A stretch of DNA of 64,000 nucleotides, taken from JAHRAW01 sp963693025 (GTDB lineage Bacteria; Pseudomonadota; Gammaproteobacteria; Arenicellales; Poriferihabitantaceae). The notes below the pieces were generated by a model. It worked only from the letters and a program-made list of their open reading frames with translations. It did no database searches and was not told the DNA's origin. The stretch lies in assembly GCA_963693025.1 (NCBI GenBank), contig OY843749.1, positions 434,001 to 498,000 on the forward strand. The letters run 5' to 3'. Position numbers and translations under genes: made by a program. This document shows, piece by piece, positions 52,930-61,838 of this stretch. Position 1 is the stretch's first letter; each line of letters starts with the position of its first letter.

Positions 52930-54033
52930 ATGAAAATAACCGCCATCGACACGTTTTCTAATCGGTTTATCGGCATGGTGAAGGTGACCGCCGAGACCGG
53001 TGATGTTGGTTGGGGGCAGGTTGCGCCGTATCAGGCGGATATTACTTCGCGGGTGCTTCATCGTCAGGTTGCGCCGCATGCTATTGGCGAGGATGCGTTG
53101 GATATTGCGGCGTTGGTGGGGTGTATTCCGGAACTTGAGCATAAGTTTCCGGGCTCTTATTTGTGCCGGGCGCTTGCCGGGTTGGATACGGCGTTGTGGG
53201 ATTTGCGCGGGAAATTGGAGGGGCAGCCGGTGTGCAGATTGCTGGGCGGCGAGCCGGGGCGGATTCGCGCTTATGCCTCTTCGATGAAACGCGACATCAG
53301 CGGCGAGCAAGAAGCGGAGCGGCTGACCCGGCTGCGCGAACAACACGGCTTTGATGCCTTCAAGTTTCGCATCGCCGATGAATGCGGGCACGATGTGGAT
53401 GCGTGGCCCGGGCGAACCGAGGACATCGTGCGGCGCATGAGCGCGGCGATGGATGACGGGGTTGAGTTGTTGGTGGATGCCAACTCGGGTTACTCGCCGG
53501 CGAAGGCGATTGAGGTCGGGCGGTTTCTGCAAGACCATCGCGTCTCGCATTTTGAAGAGCCCTGCCCTTACTGGGAGTTGGAGCAGACGCGGGAAGTGAC
53601 CGCCGCTTTGTCGCTCGACGTCACCGGCGGCGAACAGGATTGCGATTTGCCGACTTGGAAGCGGATGATTGCCGAGCGCGTGGTCGATATCGTCCAGCCG
53701 GATATTTGCTATGTCGGCGGGCTGACGCGCGCGCTGGCGGTGGCGAAAATGGCGGCGGAGCGCGGGCTAGCGTGCACGCCGCACTGCGCCAACTTGTCTA
53801 TGGTGACGCTATTCACCATGCACTTTCTGCGCGCCATTCCCAACGCCGGAAAGTATCTCGAGTTTTCCATCGAGGGCGCGGATTATTATCCGTGGCAGCA
53901 GGGGTTATACCGCGACGACCCGTATGCGATTACGGACGGCTGCGTGACGCTGACCGACCAGCCGGGTTGGGGCGTGGAGATTCATCCCGACTGGCTGAGC
54001 GCGGCTCGTCATCATCAAAGCCGGTTGGGATGA
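52930..54033 (+). CDS. Mandelate racemase/muconate lactonizing-family enzyme
   Basis: The 367-residue enolase-superfamily enzyme has an N-terminal capping domain and a barrel. Metal ligands are in LVDANSGY (about 179), HFEEPCPYWE (about 203) and TGGEQD (about 233), with acid/base residues in FKFRIADE and PHCANLSM (about 283). It abstracts a proton next to a carboxylate; racemase, epimerase and dehydratase activities all occur. A second family member is at 63591. The start at 52930 gives the usual MKITAIDTF. It overlaps the FAD-oxidoreductase start by four bases. Confidence 0.87.
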   Translation: MKITAIDTFSNRFIGMVKVTAETGDVGWGQVAPYQADITSRVLHRQVAPHAIGEDALDIAALVGCIPELEHKFPGSYLCRALAGLDTALWDLRGKLEGQPVCRLLGGEPGRIRAYASSMKRDISGEQEAERLTRLREQHGFDAFKFRIADECGHDVDAWPGRTEDIVRRMSAAMDDGVELLVDANSGYSPAKAIEVGRFLQDHRVSHFEEPCPYWELEQTREVTAALSLDVTGGEQDCDLPTWKRMIAERVVDIVQPDICYVGGLTRALAVAKMAAERGLACTPHCANLSMVTLFTMHFLRAIPNAGKYLEFSIEGADYYPWQQGLYRDDPYAITDGCVTLTDQPGWGVEIHPDWLSAARHHQSRLG

Positions 54034-55364
54034 TGGACTCGGCGATTTTCACGGCGGATTTCCGAGAGGCGCCGTATTGGTGGGAGCGAACGCCCCGCCC
54101 CGGCGGCGGTGGCGATGGCGGTGGCGGTGACGGTGACGGTGACGCCCCGCCCGGCGACGCCGATGTGGTCATCGTCGGGTCGGGATATACCGGGTTGTCG
54201 GCGGCGATTCAGACCGCGCAACACGGTCGCCACACCGTCGTGCTGGACGCCGAGGCGGCGGGTTGGGGATGCAGTTCGCGCAATGGCGGGCAGGTCAGCA
54301 CGAGCATCAAGCCGGGCTTTCCGTTGCTGGCGAAAAAATTCGGGGCGGATGCCGCGCTCAACATTTTGCGCGAAGGCAACAACGCGTTGTCGTGGATTGA
54401 GGCGTTTATCCGAGACAACGAGATTGACTGCGACTACCGCAAGGTCGGGCGATTTCACGCCGCGCACACCGCCAAGGCGTTTGACGAACTGAGGCAAAAA
54501 ATCGACGACATACCGCCTCAGTTAAACATCGGCGCATACCCCGTCGCACCGCACGAACAACGCCGCGAAATCGGCAGCGCGTTCTACCACGGCGGCGTCG
54601 TGTATCCGCATCACGCATCGCTTGACCCTGGGCGCTATCATCGCGGGCTGCTGGAATGCGCGCAAGCAAAAGGCGTGGAGGTCGTGAGTCATTGCCGGGT
54701 TGAGTCGATAAAAAAACGCGGCGCTCGCTTCACCGTTGAGACATCCAAAGGCAACATCACCGCCGGCGATGTCGTGGTCGCCACCAGCGGCTACACCGGC
54801 GGCGCCACGCCCTGGCAACGCCGGCGCATCATCCCAATCGGCTCATACATGATTGCCACCGAAGCATTGCCGGCGGAAACTGTCGCGCGCCTCATACCGA
54901 ATGACCGCGTGGTCACCGACACGCGCAAACTCGTGGTGTTCTACCGCACCTGCCCGGAACGCCGCCGCCTGCTTTTCGGCGGCAGGGTCTCGCTGAAAGA
55001 AACCGACCTGCGCCGAAGCGCCCGCCTCCTGCGCCGGCAGATGCTCGACATCTTCCCCGAACTTGCCGCGGCGCGCATCAGCCATTCGTGGATGGGTTTC
55101 GTCGGCTACACCTTCGACGCGATGCCGCACACCGGAAAACACGACGGCATCTTTTACAGCATGGGCTACTGCGGCTCGGGCATTTCGCTCGCCAGTTACT
55201 TCGGCATGCGAACCGGATTGAAAGTCCTAAACGACCCCAAAGGCAACACCGCCCTCGACACCTTGACTTTCCCCGCCCGACTCTATTATCGTCGCAACCC
55301 CTGGTTCCTCGCGCCCTCCATCTGCTACTATCACTGGCGCGACCGGCGGGCGATGAAACGTTAA
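54030..55364 (+). CDS. FAD-dependent amine/amino-acid oxidoreductase (DadA/PuuB-like)
   Basis: The 444-residue flavoprotein has an unusual Gly/Asp-rich insert (GGGGDGGGGDGDGD, about 30-44) before the Rossmann motif VVIVGSGYTGLSAAI (about 50-64). SSRNGGQVS and the C-terminal DAMPHTGKHDGIFYSMGYCG block are typical of PuuB/glycine-oxidase-type DAO proteins. It would oxidise a secondary or primary amine. Coupling by ATGA to the enolase-superfamily gene suggests action in one pathway. A polyamine-type transporter follows. Confidence 0.87.
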   Translation: MMDSAIFTADFREAPYWWERTPRPGGGGDGGGGDGDGDAPPGDADVVIVGSGYTGLSAAIQTAQHGRHTVVLDAEAAGWGCSSRNGGQVSTSIKPGFPLLAKKFGADAALNILREGNNALSWIEAFIRDNEIDCDYRKVGRFHAAHTAKAFDELRQKIDDIPPQLNIGAYPVAPHEQRREIGSAFYHGGVVYPHHASLDPGRYHRGLLECAQAKGVEVVSHCRVESIKKRGARFTVETSKGNITAGDVVVATSGYTGGATPWQRRRIIPIGSYMIATEALPAETVARLIPNDRVVTDTRKLVVFYRTCPERRRLLFGGRVSLKETDLRRSARLLRRQMLDIFPELAAARISHSWMGFVGYTFDAMPHTGKHDGIFYSMGYCGSGISLASYFGMRTGLKVLNDPKGNTALDTLTFPARLYYRRNPWFLAPSICYYHWRDRRAMKR

Positions 55365-55474
55365 GTGGGTCAAGCAGCCATTTTGTCTTCGGATGGCTCA
55401 CCCCGCCAGCCGGCAACCGCCACGATTTTTATAATCCCCTTTCACCAACACCATTTTTTACGGAGGAATAAACG

Positions 55475-56551
55475 ATGACAACAAAAGCAACTTCGACCCC
55501 GCGACTGCGCGCAGTTTCCGGCGCGGTTCTCGGCTTGACTTTCCTTGCCGGCGCGGGTTCATCCGCCGCGCTCGCGCAGGAGGTGACCGTGGCTTCCTGG
55601 GGCGGCTCGTATCAGGACGCGCAAAGCAAGGCGCTGTTCCAGCCGGTCGCCAAATCGCTCGGCATCACCATCAACGAAGAAACCTGGAAAGGCATCGGGC
55701 AACTGCGCACCAAGGTCGCCGCCGGCGCGGTTCCCTGGGACATCATCAGCACCGGCTCCGGCGGCGGCGCGCGCGCCTGCGCCGAGGGCATTCTGATGAC
55801 GCTGGATTACAACCTCATCGACGTCTCCCAGTTTGTTCCCGACACCTACCTGCCGTGTTGCGTCGGCTCGGACATATTCGCCACCGTCGCCGCGTGGAAC
55901 ACCGAAACATACGGCGAGAACGGACCGCAGAACTGGGCGGACTTTTGGGATGTCAAAAAATTCCCCGGCACGCGCTCGATTCGCAACAAAATGCACGGCA
56001 TGCTGGAGCCGGCGTTGATGGCGGACGGCGTGCCGGCAGGGCAAGTGTATGCGGTGCTCGACAGCGAAGCGGGCATCACGCGCGCGCTCGACAAGATTCG
56101 TGAACTCAAACCGCATGTCGCCGTGTGGTGGAGTTCCGGCGCGCAGCACGCGCAGTTGATGAAAGACGGCGAAGTGGATATGACCACCGGCTGGAACGGA
56201 CGTTTCGATGTGGCAAAAGCGGACGGCGCCAAAGTGGCTTATACCCTGGTGCAGGCGTTGCAAGATTACGACTGCTTCGGCATTCCCACAGGCGCGCCCA
56301 ATCCGAAGTTGGCGATGCAGACTATCGCCGAGATGAGCAAGGCGGAGTTTCAAGTCAACCTGCCCAAATACATCACCTATGGTCCGACCAACTCCGATGT
56401 CTATAAAACCGGCAAAATTGACGAAGCGCTGGCGAAGCAACTCCCTTCGCATCCCGACAACGTCGGCGATATGCTGCCGATTAGCCAGGAGTGGTATGCC
56501 AAGTGGGAGAAACTGGCGTCGGAGATGTATCAGGACATGATTACCGAGTAA
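55475..56551 (+). CDS. ABC transporter solute-binding protein, spermidine/putrescine (PotD) type
   Basis: The 358-residue periplasmic protein has a signal peptide (cleavage near SSAALAQ at 29-35) followed by VTVASWGGSYQDAQ, the usual start of a PotD/PotF-class domain. A strong GGAGG ribosome binding site lies at 55462-55466 and a TATAAT at 55430-55435. A strong intrinsic terminator follows 40 bases after the stop, so the binding protein is probably made in excess of the rest of the system. The ligand may be a polyamine or another cationic or betaine-like compound. Confidence 0.9.
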   Translation: MTTKATSTPRLRAVSGAVLGLTFLAGAGSSAALAQEVTVASWGGSYQDAQSKALFQPVAKSLGITINEETWKGIGQLRTKVAAGAVPWDIISTGSGGGARACAEGILMTLDYNLIDVSQFVPDTYLPCCVGSDIFATVAAWNTETYGENGPQNWADFWDVKKFPGTRSIRNKMHGMLEPALMADGVPAGQVYAVLDSEAGITRALDKIRELKPHVAVWWSSGAQHAQLMKDGEVDMTTGWNGRFDVAKADGAKVAYTLVQALQDYDCFGIPTGAPNPKLAMQTIAEMSKAEFQVNLPKYITYGPTNSDVYKTGKIDEALAKQLPSHPDNVGDMLPISQEWYAKWEKLASEMYQDMITE

Positions 56552-56590
56552 CGACGGCACCTTGGCGGCGGCGGAATATGCCGGAAGCAA

Positions 56591-56622
56591 GGCGGCGCAA
56601 TCAACGGCGCCGCCTTCTTTTT
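56591..56622 (+). terminator. Rho-independent terminator/attenuator after the PotD-type gene
   Basis: GGCGGCGC (56591-56598) pairs perfectly with GCGCCGCC (56607-56614) around an 8-base loop, followed by TTCTTTTT. The operon's ATPase and permease genes continue downstream, so it probably limits read-through rather than ending the operon. Confidence 0.85.
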
Positions 56623-56671
56623 GTGCGCGCCGCCATTGACACTGCGTCATAACTTAACGGACGGCAAGAAC

Positions 56672-57778
56672 ATGGGGCGAATTGCGGCATTGCCCATCGG
56701 TATCCGCGCGGTCACCAAAACCTACGGCGACATTTACGCGTTGGAGCATGTCGACCTCGATGTTCAGAGCGGGGAATTCCTGACGTTGCTGGGTCCCTCG
56801 GGGTCGGGCAAGACCACGCTGCTGATGGTGCTTGCGGGGTTCACGCGCCCCGATTCCGGCAGCGTGCGCTTTGGCGACGAGGAGATGATTCGAATGCCGC
56901 CGCACAAACGCGAAGTCGGCATGGTCTTTCAGAACTACGCGCTGTTTCCCCACATGGACGTGGCGGGCAACATCGGCTTTCCGTTGAAACTGAGAGGGGC
57001 GTCAAAAGACGACATCGGCGCGCGCGTTGAAAGCGCGCTGGCGACCGTCCAACTGGAAGGCTACGGCGAGCGCCGAATCACCCAACTGTCCGGCGGGCAG
57101 AAACAACGCGTCGCGCTTGCCCGAGCCATCGTCTTTGAGCCCCGCATACTCCTCATGGATGAGCCGTTGTCGGCGCTCGACAAAAAACTGCGCGAGCACA
57201 TGCAAATTGAGTTGCGCCGCCTGCACGACCAACTCGGCATGACCACGGTGTATGTGACCCACGACCAACGCGAAGCGCTGACCATGTCCGACCGCATCGC
57301 CGTCATCAACCACGGAAAACTCATCCAGTTGGACGACCCCCGCAACATCTACGACCATCCGGCGGACCCGTTCGTGGCTAACTTCATCGGCGAGTCGGTT
57401 CTGCTGCCGGTCGAATACATCGGCGGCGCGCCCTGCTACCGGGGCGAGCCTTTGCGGCTGTCCGAGTCCGCCGCAGCGGCGGCGGGGGGGCATTTGCTGA
57501 TGCTTCGACCGGAGCGGCTGGTCTTGCTGACCGACGAGCAGCCGGCAGACCACGCGCACTACAATCGATTCAAGGGAAGCGTCGGCCATGTGGTTTATCA
57601 GGGCGAGAGTTTTGTCACGTATGTGACGCTCGCCGACGGCGCCGAAGTGGCGGTGCGAAGCGTCAGCCGGCGGCAAACCCTGGCGGCGGCGCCGCCGCCC
57701 GGAAGCGAAGTCACGCTGGGCTTGCACCCGGATGAAACCACGCTGATTCCGGACCCGAGTCAAACGCGCGATGACTGA
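56672..57778 (+). CDS. ABC transporter ATP-binding protein, PotA type
   Basis: The 368-residue ATPase has Walker A GPSGSGKTT (about 41), signature LSGGQKQRVALARA (about 138), Walker B ILLMDEPLSALD and the His-switch VYVTHDQREA. A C-terminal TOBE domain follows. The start at 56672 (MGRIAALPIGIRAV) is taken because the upstream in-frame Met lies inside the terminator. It overlaps the next gene by eight bases. Confidence 0.92.
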   Translation: MGRIAALPIGIRAVTKTYGDIYALEHVDLDVQSGEFLTLLGPSGSGKTTLLMVLAGFTRPDSGSVRFGDEEMIRMPPHKREVGMVFQNYALFPHMDVAGNIGFPLKLRGASKDDIGARVESALATVQLEGYGERRITQLSGGQKQRVALARAIVFEPRILLMDEPLSALDKKLREHMQIELRRLHDQLGMTTVYVTHDQREALTMSDRIAVINHGKLIQLDDPRNIYDHPADPFVANFIGESVLLPVEYIGGAPCYRGEPLRLSESAAAAAGGHLLMLRPERLVLLTDEQPADHAHYNRFKGSVGHVVYQGESFVTYVTLADGAEVAVRSVSRRQTLAAAPPPGSEVTLGLHPDETTLIPDPSQTRDD

Positions 57779-58685
57779 ACACGCCGTTATGAATCGCACC
57801 GCCGCGGGCGTCAATGCCGCCGGAATTCGCCGAGACGAGTTGCGCGAAAAGTTAACGTTGTTTGGCTTGGCGGCGCCGGCGGCGATGCTGGTTTTGGTCA
57901 TCATCGTCATTCCGGTCGGCTGGCTGTTCTGGTTGTCGCTGTTCAACGACGAAGGCGTGATGTCGCTGAGCAACTATACCCGGATGCTCGAAAGCAAATC
58001 CTACACCCGCATATTCACGACCACCTTCAAGGTCAGTTTTCTAACCACGGCGCTGTGCGTCTTGCTCGGCTATCCGCTCGCCTATTTTCTCGCCCAGTTG
58101 CCGAAACGCTGGGCGGCGCTCGGCATGATGGCGGTGTTGCTGCCGTTCTGGACGTCGCTGCTGGTGCGAACCTATGCGTGGCTGGTGGTGCTGCAACGCA
58201 AGGGGCTGATTAACCAATGGGGAATCGAACTGGGCTTGTGGGACACGCCCATCCGGCTGGCGCACAACTTGAACGGCACGCTCATCGGCATGGCGCACAT
58301 CATGCTGCCGTTTCTGGTGCTGCCGCTGTATGGCGCGATGAAATCCATCGACTTTGATTATATGAAGGCGGCATCAAATCTCGGCGCTACGCCGGCTTAT
58401 GCGTTTCGGCATGTGTTCTTCCCGCTGTCCCTGCCGGGGCTGTTCGCCGGCATCATTATCGTCTTCGTGCTCTGCCTCGGCTTCTTCGTAACTCCGGCGG
58501 TGCTCGGCGGCGGCAAGGTCATCATGGTCTCGATGAAAATCGAAACGCTGGTGGACTTGTTCTTCAACTTCGGCACCGCCAGCGCGCTCGGCGTCGTGTT
58601 GCTGGCGCTGACGCTGCTGGTTCTGTTTCTGGCGCACCGCCTCCTGCAACTCGACCGCGTGCTCGGCGGGGGGCATGGCGGATGA
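57771..58685 (+). CDS. ABC transporter permease, PotB type
   Basis: The 304-residue permease has about six membrane segments and the ATPase-contact loop MKAASNLGATPAYAFRHVFF (about 200-219). It overlaps the ATPase gene by eight bases and the next permease by four, so expression is tightly coupled. Confidence 0.9.
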   Translation: MTEHAVMNRTAAGVNAAGIRRDELREKLTLFGLAAPAAMLVLVIIVIPVGWLFWLSLFNDEGVMSLSNYTRMLESKSYTRIFTTTFKVSFLTTALCVLLGYPLAYFLAQLPKRWAALGMMAVLLPFWTSLLVRTYAWLVVLQRKGLINQWGIELGLWDTPIRLAHNLNGTLIGMAHIMLPFLVLPLYGAMKSIDFDYMKAASNLGATPAYAFRHVFFPLSLPGLFAGIIIVFVLCLGFFVTPAVLGGGKVIMVSMKIETLVDLFFNFGTASALGVVLLALTLLVLFLAHRLLQLDRVLGGGHGG

Positions 58686-59518
58686 ACCGCCGGCGCGCAC
58701 ACGGGAACTGGCTCGCGCAACCCGCCTCCGACACCCAAATCACCCACGGCGGCAGGCTCTGGCTGTATGCCGTCGCCGCGCTGATTATGCTGTTTTTAAT
58801 CATCCCGACTCTGATCGTTATCCCGATGTCATTTTCCGGCTCCCAGTATCTGGAATTTCCGCCGCGCAGTTGGTCGGGCAGGTGGTATGACAATTATTTT
58901 GGCTCCAACGAATGGATGCGAGCGACCTGGGTCTCAATCAAAGCCGCGATTTTAACCGTGCTCGTCATCACGCCGATGGCGACCATGGCGGCGTACGGAT
59001 TGTATGTTTCCAACCTCAAAGCGGCGCGCTATGTTTTCATTCTGCTGATAACGCCGATGATGGTGCCGGTCATCCTGATTGCCATCGGCGTCTTCTTCGC
59101 GTATACCCACTTGCGCTTGAACAACACCCTGCTCGGGCTGGTGCTCGCCCACTCGGCGCTGGCGTTGCCGTTGTGCTTGATCGTAATCAGCGCGGGGCTG
59201 AAAAGTTACGATATGAATCAGGAACTCGTCGCGCGAAGCCTGGGCGCGTCCAGACTGCGGGCTTTTCTGGTCATCACCCTGCCGCAAATACGCTTTTCCG
59301 TCATCACCGGCGGATTGCTCGCGTTCATCGTTTCATTCGATGAAGTCATCGTCGCGTTGTTCATCTCGGGCAGGGACATGTCAACCATCACGCGCAGCAT
59401 GTTTCTCGCGCTACGCGATCAAATCGACCCGACCATCGCCGCAATCTCCACCATCATGATTCTCATCACCACCGCCGCGCTGGTCATCGCGCAGGTGTTC
59501 GGGAAGTCGTCGGACTAG
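58682..59518 (+). CDS. ABC transporter permease, PotC type
   Basis: The 278-residue second permease has six membrane segments and the contact loop LVARSLGASRLRAFLVITLP (about 181-200). It is the last gene of the PotDABC-type operon and faces the DapA-family gene 11 bases away. Confidence 0.9.
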   Translation: MNRRRAHGNWLAQPASDTQITHGGRLWLYAVAALIMLFLIIPTLIVIPMSFSGSQYLEFPPRSWSGRWYDNYFGSNEWMRATWVSIKAAILTVLVITPMATMAAYGLYVSNLKAARYVFILLITPMMVPVILIAIGVFFAYTHLRLNNTLLGLVLAHSALALPLCLIVISAGLKSYDMNQELVARSLGASRLRAFLVITLPQIRFSVITGGLLAFIVSFDEVIVALFISGRDMSTITRSMFLALRDQIDPTIAAISTIMILITTAALVIAQVFGKSSD

Positions 59519-59529
59519 CGCGGCGCGTT

Positions 59530-60429
59530 TTACGAGTTGAGTTTGGCGAAAGTTTTTTTCACGGTTTTTAGCACTTGTTCTATGTTGCGTTTCTCCTTTT
59601 TATTGAGCACGCGTAGCGGGGAGCGGGCGGGGCCTGCGGGTAGGCCGCTCAGGGTGCAGGCGTATTTGATTGCTTGAACGAATTTTCCGCCTTGCTCCAG
59701 CACCGACATCAGCGGCAACAGCGCGGCCATGATTTCGCGGCCCTTTGCGATGTCGTTTTCAACCGCCACCGCCTGATATAGCGCCATGTGCTCTTTCGGC
59801 AGAAAGTTTCCGCCGGCGCAGACCCAGCCGCGCGCGCCCCAGGCGAAGAACTCCAGCGCTTGGTCATCGACTCCGCACAGCAGCGTGATATTCGGATAGT
59901 CGCACGCCAGCATGCGCAGTTGGGCGGGGTCGGCGGAAGCGTCTTTGACTGCCGCGAAATTTTTGCGGTGGCTGATGCGCTTGAAAAAGTCCGCCTGCAT
60001 CATCGTCCCGGTGCGGGCGGGATAGTTATACAGCATGACCGGCAGGTTGACCGCCCGGACAACGTCGAGCGCATATTCGGCGAGTTCGTGCTGAGTGGGC
60101 AACACATAACTCGGCGCATTGAGCAGGATCGCTTTCGCGCCATGCTCGTGCGCGGCTTCGGCATACGCGATGCACTCTTCGGTGCGAATCGAGCCGACAC
60201 CGGCAATCATCGGCACCCTGCCGGCAATCGTCTGCGCCGCCAGTTCCATCAGCCGCACGCGCTCTTCAAAAGTCTGCGCGTAATACTCGCCGGTGGTCCC
60301 GCCCACGACAATGCCATGCACGCCGGCTTTAATCAGACGCTCAAGCACGACGGCAAAACCGTCCTCGTCAATCGAACAGTCATCGTGATACGGCGTGATG
60401 ACCGGCGGATAAATGCCTTCAAATTTCAT
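59530..60429 (-). CDS. DapA-family (dihydrodipicolinate synthase-like) aldolase/deaminase
   Basis: The 299-residue TIM-barrel enzyme has the family Thr pair GGTTGEYYAQTFEER (43-57), the Tyr in VMLYNYPARTG (about 131-141) and the Schiff-base Lys in FAAVKDASADP (about 158-168). Members include DapA, N-acetylneuraminate lyase, keto-sugar aldolases and pyrroline-4-hydroxy-2-carboxylate deaminase of hydroxyproline catabolism. Beside an amino acid importer and an enolase-superfamily gene, a catabolic role is more likely than lysine synthesis (inference). A good AGGAGA ribosome binding site precedes the ATG. Confidence 0.87.
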   Translation of the reverse strand: MKFEGIYPPVITPYHDDCSIDEDGFAVVLERLIKAGVHGIVVGGTTGEYYAQTFEERVRLMELAAQTIAGRVPMIAGVGSIRTEECIAYAEAAHEHGAKAILLNAPSYVLPTQHELAEYALDVVRAVNLPVMLYNYPARTGTMMQADFFKRISHRKNFAAVKDASADPAQLRMLACDYPNITLLCGVDDQALEFFAWGARGWVCAGGNFLPKEHMALYQAVAVENDIAKGREIMAALLPLMSVLEQGGKFVQAIKYACTLSGLPAGPARSPLRVLNKKEKRNIEQVLKTVKKTFAKLNS

Positions 60430-60450
60430 AATATTCTCCTCACGGTGGAT

Positions 60451-61173
60451 TCATAAAATTTTACCAAGAAATTCCCTGGTGCGCGCTTCTTTCGGATGGT
60501 CGATTAATGCGCCGGCGGCGCCGACTTCATGAATCACCCCCTGGTGAAAAAACGCAACCCGGTCGGCGACTTCCCGCGCGAAGGGCATCTCATGCGTGAC
60601 CGCAATCATCGTCATACCGTCTTTGGCGAGCATTCGCAAGGTGTCGAGCACCTCGCCCACCAATTCCGGGTCGAGCGCGGAAGTCACTTCATCCAGCAAC
60701 AGGTAATCCGGGCTCATCGCCAGTGCGCGCGCGATGGCAAGCCGCTGTTGCTGACCACCCGACAGTTGCGCCGGATAGCATTCAATTTTATCACCGAGTC
60801 CGACTTTTTCAAGGTGTTGTTCGGCCAGCAAGCCGGCTTCTTTGGGCGGCATTTTCAGCACTTTTCGGGGCGCCAGCGCGACATTCTGGCGGGCGGTCAG
60901 GTGGGGGAAGGCGTTGAATTGCTGGAAGACGATGCCGAGTTTTCGGCGCAGTTTGTCTTGATTGGTTTGCTTGGAATGGACATCGATGCCGTCGACCACA
61001 ATCCGTCCGCGCGCAATTGGCTCGAGCGCGTTGATGCACAGCAGCAGGGTTGATTTCCCCGAGCCGCTGGCGCCGATGAGGCAAACCACTTCGCCTTTGT
61101 CAACCACGAGGTCGATTCCTTTCAGCACCTCAAGCGCGCCAAAAGATTTGTGGACGTTGTCAATTTCAATCAC
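60451..61173 (-). CDS. Polar amino acid ABC transporter ATP-binding protein (GlnQ type)
   Basis: The 240-residue ATPase has the same length as E. coli GlnQ. It has Walker A GASGSGKST (about 34), signature LSGGQQQRLAIARAL (about 136) and Walker B YLLLDEVTSALDPE. I take the GTG at 61173 as the start, because GTGA overlaps the permease stop and it gives the standard N-terminus (V/M)IEIDNVHKSFG; an ATG at 61200 would add nine residues. It is the last of four transporter genes. Confidence 0.9.
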   Translation of the reverse strand: MIEIDNVHKSFGALEVLKGIDLVVDKGEVVCLIGASGSGKSTLLLCINALEPIARGRIVVDGIDVHSKQTNQDKLRRKLGIVFQQFNAFPHLTARQNVALAPRKVLKMPPKEAGLLAEQHLEKVGLGDKIECYPAQLSGGQQQRLAIARALAMSPDYLLLDEVTSALDPELVGEVLDTLRMLAKDGMTMIAVTHEMPFAREVADRVAFFHQGVIHEVGAAGALIDHPKEARTREFLGKIL

Positions 61174-61838
61174 CGCGCAACCTCGTGTTTTTGCCGCCAC
61201 GATTTTTCATAGCGCCCGGCGAACAGCGTGATGACATAGCACATGACGAAGTAGAAAGCCCCGGCGCCGAGCAGAATCAGCAGCGGCTCTTGAATGCGGT
61301 TGATGATGATTTGCGAGGCGCGCAAGAGTTCGGGTGGCGTGGCGCCGAGCACGGCGATTAACGAGGTGTCCTTCATCAAGCCGAGCATCAAACCGACCCA
61401 GGCGGGGAACACGGTGCGCATGCCGATGGGCACGACCACATTGGAAAAGTCCTGGGCATAGGTCATGCCGAGCCCGCGCGCGGCTTTGCTCATGACCGCC
61501 GGCACCGATTCGATGCCCGCCTTGACCACTTCCGACACATACCCGGAGATATACACCGACAGCGTGATGATGCCGGAGGTGAACGGGTCGAGCGGGTTGC
61601 CGGCGATTGCCATGAAACTGTTGAACAGGACGAACTGTATGATGAGCGGTATGGAGCGGATGATATCGACATACGCGCCCAGCAAGCCGCGCAACAGCGG
61701 GTTGCGGCTGGTGCGCGCCCAGCCGATGAGGAAACCCATCACGCTGCCCAGCGCGCCGGCGACGAGGGTCAGCACGAATGTGATGCCGGCGCCGCGCGCC
61801 ATGAACCACAGGTCGTTGGCGGTGAAGGTGTAAATCAT
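61170..61838 (-). CDS. Polar amino acid ABC transporter permease (second)
   Basis: The 222-residue HisM/GlnP-type permease has about five membrane segments. RSIPLIIQFVLFN (61-73) matches the family R-x-x-P motif, and KAARGLGMTYAQDFSNVVVP contacts the ATPase. It overlaps its neighbours on both sides by four bases. Confidence 0.9.
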   Translation of the reverse strand: MIYTFTANDLWFMARGAGITFVLTLVAGALGSVMGFLIGWARTSRNPLLRGLLGAYVDIIRSIPLIIQFVLFNSFMAIAGNPLDPFTSGIITLSVYISGYVSEVVKAGIESVPAVMSKAARGLGMTYAQDFSNVVVPIGMRTVFPAWVGLMLGLMKDTSLIAVLGATPPELLRASQIIINRIQEPLLILLGAGAFYFVMCYVITLFAGRYEKSWRQKHEVAR

